Source: Planctomycetota bacterium (GTDB lineage: Bacteria > Planctomycetota > UBA8108). From it: DNA of 8,944 nucleotides. The position numbers and the translations under genes were made by a program. Under the pieces are notes generated by a model that had not been told where the DNA came from, ran no database searches, and saw only the letters and a list, made by a program, of their open reading frames with translations. Location: the NCBI GenBank assembly GCA_016928605.1, contig JAFGKN010000068.1:1-8944 (forward strand), in the 5' to 3' direction. This document shows, in pieces, positions 1 to 6,058 of this stretch (the first letter of the stretch is position 1; each line of letters opens with the position of its first letter).

Positions 1-695
1 GCGCACTCGGTGAACTTGCTCGTCATGCCGAAGAACGCGGCGACCACCATCCAGAAGACGGCGCCGGGCCCTCCCAGGTTGACGGCGAGAGCCACGCCCG
101 CGATGTTGCCGAGCCCCACCGTCGCCGAGAGCGCGGCGCAGAGCGCCTGGAAGTGGCTCACCTCGCCGCGGCTGTGCGGGTCCGTGTACTTGCCCCGCAC
201 GAGCTGAAGCGAGTGGCGGAAGCCCCGCACGTTGATGAAGCCCATCACGACGGTGAACGAGAGTGCCCCGAGGATCAGCCAGAGGACGACGAGCGGCACG
301 CTGGGGTACTTTCTTGCCCTCGCCGTCTCCGCGCCGACGATGGCCTCGACGGGGTCGAAGAAGAGGACCGTCGCCATGTATCCGACGACCACGCCGGCGG
401 CATCGTCGATCCGGCGGGCCAGCGACTTCCCCCGCGCCGTCTCACCCGGCGCATCTCGGGCACCCCCCTCCGCGCCGGATGCGGCCGGCGCAGCGTCTGC
501 GACACCGGCCCCGGCGCCCTCAGCCGCCTCGGCCGCCGGGGCCTCGGCCCGCCGCGACGGCGACTTTGCGGCAGCAGCAGCAGACGGCTCCTCGGCCGGG
601 GCGCCGCTCGGCGCCGAGAGCGCGAGCGCCAGAGCACCGAGGACGATGCAGGCGCGAACTCGGCGGGTCGCGGATCCAGAAGGCCGACATCTCAT
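1..695 (-). CDS. AGCS-family sodium:alanine/glycine symporter, N-terminal part (runs off the window)
   Basis: This is a membrane carrier importing small neutral amino acids with sodium. Only the first 231 codons are present; the gene continues past base 1. The diagnostic part is residues about 176-231, beginning GEVSHFQAL and followed by ATVGLGNIAGVALA, LGGPGAVFW and FFGMTSKFTE. These are the hallmark segments of the alanine or glycine:cation symporter family (AlsT/AgcS/DagA). Residues 13-35 form a signal-like segment (RRVRAC, then a hydrophobic run, then a small-residue site before AEE). About 50 residues of Ala/Glu/Gly/Pro-rich linker follow, then hydrophobic segments near 98-120 and 133-152. 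The N-terminal extension is longer than in classical AlsT. The ATG at 695 was chosen because a stop codon lies six codons upstream (711-713) and a GAGGA ribosome site precedes it by 8 bases. It lies 124 bases downstream of the helicase on the same strand. Family identity is secure; the substrate is not known. Confidence 0.9.
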   Translation of the reverse strand, partial: MRCRPSGSATRRVRACIVLGALALALSAPSGAPAEEPSAAAAAKSPSRRAEAPAAEAAEGAGAGVADAAPAASGAEGGARDAPGETARGKSLARRIDDAAGVVVGYMATVLFFDPVEAIVGAETARARKYPSVPLVVLWLILGALSFTVVMGFINVRGFRHSLQLVRGKYTDPHSRGEVSHFQALCAALSATVGLGNIAGVALAVNLGGPGAVFWMVVAAFFGMTSKFTEC

Positions 696-819
696 CCCGT
701 GCGTCCTCGGTCAACAGCCACTTCGCCCTGCCGGACGATCGAAGGCGAACAGAGTACCAGAGCAGCGCCTGGAAGGAAACTCTGCTGCGGACTGGCGGGC
801 GAGCGATGCCGCGGGCGGA

Positions 820-2853
<2,034 letters not shown>

Positions 2854-2987
2854 GCCTTGGTTCTGGAAAGGCCCCGCTCTCCGCACTGCTGCATCGGGCC
2901 GCTGCGCAGCCCTCTCGCGCAGGACGGCGCGACCCGGTCGCCAGCGCGTGCGATCGCCGCCCCGAGGATCCCGGATGCCTGACCGGC

Positions 2988-3039
2988 GCGATGCATCGCT
3001 CCCCGCGATGCGGGCTCCCGGGTCCGCTCCGCAGCGGGC
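2988..3039. other. Cluster of three short inverted repeats in the gap between secreted-protein and helicase genes
   Basis: The 253-base gap 2854-3106 contains no convincing gene. Within 52 bases it holds a perfect 12-bp palindrome GCGATGCATCGC (2988-2999), a hairpin CCCGC-GAT-GCGGG (3002-3014), and a hairpin around CCGCT-CCGC-AGCGG (3024-3037) that extends by a G-T pair and a G-C pair to 3022-3039. On the minus strand they follow the secreted-protein stop by about 70-120 bases and precede the helicase start by about 135-185 bases. They could end the upstream transcript or structure the helicase leader. No U-run follows any hairpin, so a classical intrinsic terminator is not supported. In GC-rich DNA such short stems can also arise by chance. 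Confidence 0.35.
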
Positions 3040-3106
3040 TCCTCTCCACCGCAGGGAAGGATCTATCGCGCCGGAGAGCGTGCTCGTCGAGAGGCTGCCC
3101 GGCGGG

Positions 3107-4135
3107 TCAGAGTATGTCGTCGGCCTCGGGGTCGGGCTGTTCGAGGTCGGGGCCTTTCTTCGTGTCCTTCTTCGGTTTTGCCTTGGAATCGCCTTTCTTT
3201 GCGGCGTCCGGCGTATCCTTGGTCTCTTTCCCCGCAGCCGGAGGCTCCGGCGCCCGCGTGCGGAGCTGGCCGGTGCCCCTCAGGCTCTCGATCTCTTGCT
3301 TGAGCCTGTCGGCGGGGAGCTTCCCCGCGATCTTCAGATCGCTGATGAGAAAAGAGATCCTGTCGAAACTCAGGGCGAGGTTGCCCTCCGTGGGCTCGCT
3401 CACCCCATCCAGGGTGACGACATCCGCCATCCCTTCCTTGAGATTCCCCTGCGCTGGCGCGTGCATGCGCACGGTCAGCTTGCCCTCCTTGAAGACGATC
3501 TCCACCGGCACGCCGGCCGACTTCCTGTCGAACCACTGCGCGGGTGGCCCCCGGAAGCGGGGATCCCGCGACGCGGCCGCCGCTCGGCGGCGCCCGCCGC
3601 TGATCACCGAGGCTTCCTGAAAGAAGCTCAGCTGGATGTAGCTGCGCCCCTCCTGGTTGAGGATGAAGACCAGCTTCGAAGCCGCCATGAGGATGGGGAT
3701 CCGGACCTTGAAGCTGATCGAGTAATCGTTTCCCAGCGGGAACCGCGAGACCGCGCTTCCGGAGGAGAGGCCGACGAGCGAGAAAGTCCCCGCCGCCCCC
3801 TCGAGCAGGGTCCGCTTCACCGATACGTCCTTCACCGCGGCGGCATCGGAGATGACCCCCTGCCCCGCCTTTCCTTGGCACCGGAAGCCCTTCTCGAAGA
3901 GCCCTTCGCCGGGGAACGCCAGCGTGAAGCGATCGTCCTTCTCGAGCGTCAGCTTGCCTCCAAAGATCGTCTCGGCGTTCCAGTTCAGGAGATCTGCGAA
4001 CGATGGACCGGCGGCGGCAACCTCGGCGCCGACGCACAGAGCGGAAGGCGCGATGCCGGCCGCGAGAGCCAGCAGCAGAGGCATCCGGGAAATCGCGAGA
4101 TGCGTGGCGTTCACGGGATCCTGTCGCCGAGCCAT
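3107..4135 (-). CDS. Putative secreted beta-rich protein with Lys-rich tail, function unknown
   Basis: A 342-residue protein of unknown function, probably exported. Residues 17-37 form a signal peptide (SRMPLLLALAAGIAPSALCVGA) with a plausible cleavage site before Glu38. The Cys lacks a proper lipobox, so a lipoprotein is unlikely. Residues about 45-275 alternate short hydrophobic and polar stretches in the manner of a beta-sandwich (for example YSISFKVRIPIL, KLVFILNQEGRSYIQLSFF, VEIVFKEGKLTVRM, LALSFDRISFLISDLKIAG). This faintly recalls concanavalin-like or DUF1080-type domains, but I cannot assign one. An Arg/Ala-rich patch (181-190) interrupts it. Residues 276-290 are helix-like, and from 296 on the tail is rich in Lys, Pro and Asp. 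The ATG at 4135 was chosen because the full signal peptide follows it. An AGG lies only 4 bases upstream, and a second ATG at 4084 is possible but has no ribosome site. Reading upstream of 4135 stays open but enters the antisense of the next gene and is not believed. Confidence 0.8.
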   Translation of the reverse strand: MARRQDPVNATHLAISRMPLLLALAAGIAPSALCVGAEVAAAGPSFADLLNWNAETIFGGKLTLEKDDRFTLAFPGEGLFEKGFRCQGKAGQGVISDAAAVKDVSVKRTLLEGAAGTFSLVGLSSGSAVSRFPLGNDYSISFKVRIPILMAASKLVFILNQEGRSYIQLSFFQEASVISGGRRRAAAASRDPRFRGPPAQWFDRKSAGVPVEIVFKEGKLTVRMHAPAQGNLKEGMADVVTLDGVSEPTEGNLALSFDRISFLISDLKIAGKLPADRLKQEIESLRGTGQLRTRAPEPPAAGKETKDTPDAAKKGDSKAKPKKDTKKGPDLEQPDPEADDIL

Positions 4136-4161
4136 GACCTGGACGGAAACCCCAGCCGCTC

Positions 4162-4181
4162 GGGCCGGCGCGCGCCGGCCC
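4162..4181. repeat. Perfect 20-bp all-G/C palindrome in the leader of the secreted-protein gene
   Basis: GGGCCGGCGC followed by its exact reverse complement. It lies 27-46 bases upstream of the ATG at 4135. It could be a dyad operator, or fold into a very stable hairpin in the leader RNA. No U-run follows on the minus strand, so it is not a typical terminator. Confidence 0.75.
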
Positions 4182-4381
4182 TGAAGCCTTGAGGGCTCAT
4201 TGTAACGCGGTGTACCTGCAAAACCAGAGGAATCGAAGACTTCCGCCGCGTGCAGTGCGCAGGGTCGCAGCCAGCGCCGCGGCCGGCTCGCTGCGCTCGA
4301 GCACCGCCGGGAACGTGGCGCGGGAGGGAGCCGGCGAAGCGAGCCGCGGGAGAGAAGACCGTGGCCAGCTGCCGGACGTTT

Positions 4382-4584
4382 CGTGTATCGTGGCCGGTCA
4401 GCGGCGCCGGGGGGAGCGACGCGATGTGCAGTCCTCTGTCGACATCGGCGCGCTCCGCTCGCCCGGCGCTGCGCACGGACGGTCCGCCGGAGAGGAGCTC
4501 CGCCGCTGAGCCTGCGCGCCTGCGAGTGGCGCGGTGCGATCGGCGAGCGCATTGCCGCTGGACGGATACCGTGTATCATGGCCG
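4382..4584 (+). repeat. Pair of 15-bp direct repeats upstream of the URO-D-like gene
   Basis: CGTGTATCGTGGCCG at 4382-4396 and CGTGTATCATGGCCG at 4570-4584 match at 14 of 15 bases and are spaced 188 bases apart; only the two ends of the given span are repeat. The second copy overlaps the proposed -10 element. This could mark a duplicated promoter or regulator site, or be coincidence. Confidence 0.4.
4552..4579 (+). promoter_or_regulatory. Putative sigma-70-type promoter for the URO-D-like gene, with an overlapping dyad
   Basis: TTGCCG (4552-4557, 4 of 6 to the -35 consensus), a 16-base spacer, and TATCAT (4574-4579, 5 of 6 to the -10 consensus). It lies 39 bases upstream of the ATG at 4619 and would give a short leader carrying the ribosome site. 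A 13-base inverted repeat, GATAC-CGT-GTATC (4565-4577), overlaps the -10 and could be a repressor site. Consensus matching in a non-model phylum is weak evidence. Confidence 0.4.
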
Positions 4585-4618
4585 CCTTCGGGAAGGAGAC
4601 GGAAAGGAGCGCCTCGAG

Positions 4619-5809
4619 ATGGACATGGAACAGGTCTACGCGCAGCGGCTCAAGCGCTACGTCACGGCGATGCGGAACGAGAAGCCGGACAGGATCCCGA
4701 TCCGGCCCTTCGTCGCCGAGTTCACGGCCAAGTACGCCGGCTACAGCTGCCAGCAGGTGGCCCACGACTACGAGCTGGCCTTCGACGCCGCCCGCAAGTG
4801 CGCCGCCGATTTCGACTGGGACGCCGTCGTCGGCAACATGGTCTACGTCTGGACGGCGCTCACGCAGGCGATCAGCCTCAAGTACTACGCCATCCCCGGC
4901 ATCGACATCCCGCCCGACACCGGCTTCCAGTACCTCGAGCCGCGCGAGGAGAGCGCCCACATGAAGCCGGAGGAGTACGACCAGCTCATCGCTGACCCGA
5001 CGGGCTTTCTCTTCAACGTCTGGCTCCCGCGCGTCGCCCGCGATGTGCAGCCCATGGGAGAGCCCACTTCGTTTCGCAACAACCTCTCCTTTCTCAAGGG
5101 GGGGATGGCGATGATGCAGTACTTCGGCGGCTTCGGCGTCCAGGGCGACCGCCTGCGGAGGGAATCGGGGACCGTCTCGGCGATCGCCGGCATCCTCAAG
5201 GCGCCGCTCGACATCATCGCCGACAAGCTCCGGGGATACATCGGACTGACGATGGACCTCCTCGAGCGCCCGGAGAAGGTGCTCGCCGCCTGCGAGGCGC
5301 TGATGCCCCACCTGACGCAGGTGGCGCTCTCGGGCGCGGATCCCGCGAAGAACGTGCCCATCTCGATCTGGATGCACCGCGGCTGCGTTCCCTTCATCTC
5401 CTTCGACCACTTCAACAGGTTCTACTGGTCGACCCTCAAACCCATCATCCAGGAGATCTGGTCCAGCGGGCACCAGGTGCTCTTCTACGCCGAGGGCAAC
5501 TGGAACGCTCACCTCGACGCCTTCGCCGAGCTCCCCGACCAGAGCATCATCTACCACGTCGACCAGGCCGACATCTTCGAGGTGCATCGCAAGGTCGGCC
5601 ACAAGTTCTGCATCAGCGGAGGCATCCCGAACTACCTGCTGGGGTACGGCACGCCGGACCAGGTCCGGGAGTGCTGCAAGAAGGTGATCGACGGCGTGGC
5701 GCAGGACGGCGGCTACATCATGGACGCGAGCGCGATCGTCCAGAACGACGCCAAGGTCGAGAACGTCCGCGCGATGACCGAGTTCACGCGCGAGTACGGA
5801 GTGTACTGA
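4619..5809 (+). CDS. Uroporphyrinogen decarboxylase (URO-D) family protein, MtaA-like branch
   Basis: A 396-residue cytosolic protein of the URO-D/corrinoid methyltransferase superfamily (COG0407 type). Family signs are the N-terminal RLKRYVTAMRNEKPDRIPIRPF (about 10-31), central APLDIIADKLRGYIGLTMDLLERPEKV (195-221), VLFYAEGN (287-294), HVDQADIF (313-320), SGGIPNYLLGYGTPDQVRE (333-351) and the C-terminal KVENVRAMTEFTREYG. The RQAGR motif of true HemE is absent, so heme synthesis is unlikely. Relatives move methyl groups between corrinoid proteins and a thiol. However, the zinc ligands His-X-Cys and a distal Cys of MtaA fall, by my by-eye alignment, on Tyr290, Glu292 and Ser371, so ordinary thiol methylation is doubtful. 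An HRGC at 253-256 is a poor replacement. The ATG at 4619 has AGGAG 9 bases upstream. The ATG at 4625 is second choice, and the frame upstream of 4619 is not protein-like. A 56-residue gene follows after 71 bases. Confidence 0.92.
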   Translation: MDMEQVYAQRLKRYVTAMRNEKPDRIPIRPFVAEFTAKYAGYSCQQVAHDYELAFDAARKCAADFDWDAVVGNMVYVWTALTQAISLKYYAIPGIDIPPDTGFQYLEPREESAHMKPEEYDQLIADPTGFLFNVWLPRVARDVQPMGEPTSFRNNLSFLKGGMAMMQYFGGFGVQGDRLRRESGTVSAIAGILKAPLDIIADKLRGYIGLTMDLLERPEKVLAACEALMPHLTQVALSGADPAKNVPISIWMHRGCVPFISFDHFNRFYWSTLKPIIQEIWSSGHQVLFYAEGNWNAHLDAFAELPDQSIIYHVDQADIFEVHRKVGHKFCISGGIPNYLLGYGTPDQVRECCKKVIDGVAQDGGYIMDASAIVQNDAKVENVRAMTEFTREYGVY

Positions 5810-5880
5810 AGACCACAACATCATCACTGCCAGGAGCAGCCCGCTCCCGGCCGGTCGCACAGAACAAGCGAGACCAGCCC

Positions 5881-6051
5881 ATGGCCGAGACCCAGAACAC
5901 CCATCGCCCGCCGGGGACCTGCATCCCCTGGGAGGAGAAGAAGAAGGAGCTGCCGGAGATCACGGGGGACAAGGACCTCGTGCGGCGCCAGTGGGAGCAG
6001 ATCGACGGCCTGGCCTACATCTACATCTGGCACTGCCTGCTCTCGTTCTGA
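5881..6051 (+). CDS. Small 56-residue protein downstream of the URO-D-like gene, function unknown
   Basis: I do not recognise this protein. It reads MAETQNTHRPPGTCIPWEEK, then a charged stretch with ELPEITGDKDLVRRQWEQ, and ends in an aromatic, hydrophobic tail (LAYIYIWHCLLSF). It has two Cys (14 and 52) and three Trp (17, 38, 50). No signal peptide is seen, and the hydrophobic tail is too short for a sure membrane span. Nearly every codon ends in G or C, like the real genes here, which supports coding. The ribosome site is weak (a GCGAG about 10 bases upstream). It lies 71 bases after the URO-D-like stop on the same strand, so it is probably co-transcribed, with no clear terminator between; only a 5-bp stem GGAGC/GCTCC at 5833-5847. 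It ends 4 bases before the converging CotH stop. It could be an intact small partner or the start of a longer gene cut by rearrangement. Confidence 0.65.
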   Translation: MAETQNTHRPPGTCIPWEEKKKELPEITGDKDLVRRQWEQIDGLAYIYIWHCLLSF

Positions 6052-6058
6052 TCGATCA
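6049..6058. other. Perfect 10-bp palindrome containing both convergent stop codons
   Basis: TGATCGATCA supplies TGA to the 56-residue gene (6049-6051, plus strand) and TGA to the CotH gene (6058-6056, minus strand). Only 4 bases lie between the two stops, so no separate terminator fits between these genes and transcripts must overlap if termination is further on. Confidence 0.9.

Larger units (their letters stand above)
4136..4618. other. 483-base divergent intergenic region
   Basis: This gap separates the minus-strand secreted-protein gene from the plus-strand URO-D-like gene. Open frames cross it in several directions, but none has a ribosome site, recognisable family or typical composition, so I see no gene. 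On the minus strand there is a TACAAT hexamer (revcomp of 4199-4204), a good -10 match, but no good -35 at 16-18 bases; it is at best a weak promoter for the secreted-protein gene. The region also holds a 20-bp palindrome (4162-4181), a 15-bp imperfect direct repeat (4382-4396 and 4570-4584), and 9-bp inverted arms CGGCTCGCT (4284-4292) and AGCGAGCCG (4338-4346). Confidence 0.6.

Noticed and set aside
696..819. Possible terminator between helicase and symporter
   Set aside because: Only 5-bp stems with long loops (GCAGC/GCTGC) and no U-run were found.
3063..4037. Second minus-strand frame (324 codons) over the secreted-protein gene
   Set aside because: Arg/Gly-rich shadow without signal peptide or regular strand pattern; the frame ending at 3107 has both.
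4250..4618. N-terminal extension of the URO-D-like gene in the same frame
   Set aside because: Composition is not protein-like, family similarity starts after 4619, and AGGAG sits at the right distance before the ATG at 4619.
4136..5860. Minus-strand reading frame that would extend the secreted protein to 917 residues across the URO-D-like gene
   Set aside because: It lies antisense to a well-supported family gene, places the clear signal peptide in mid-protein, and has the Val/Asp/Leu/Arg-rich composition typical of antisense frames in GC-rich DNA.
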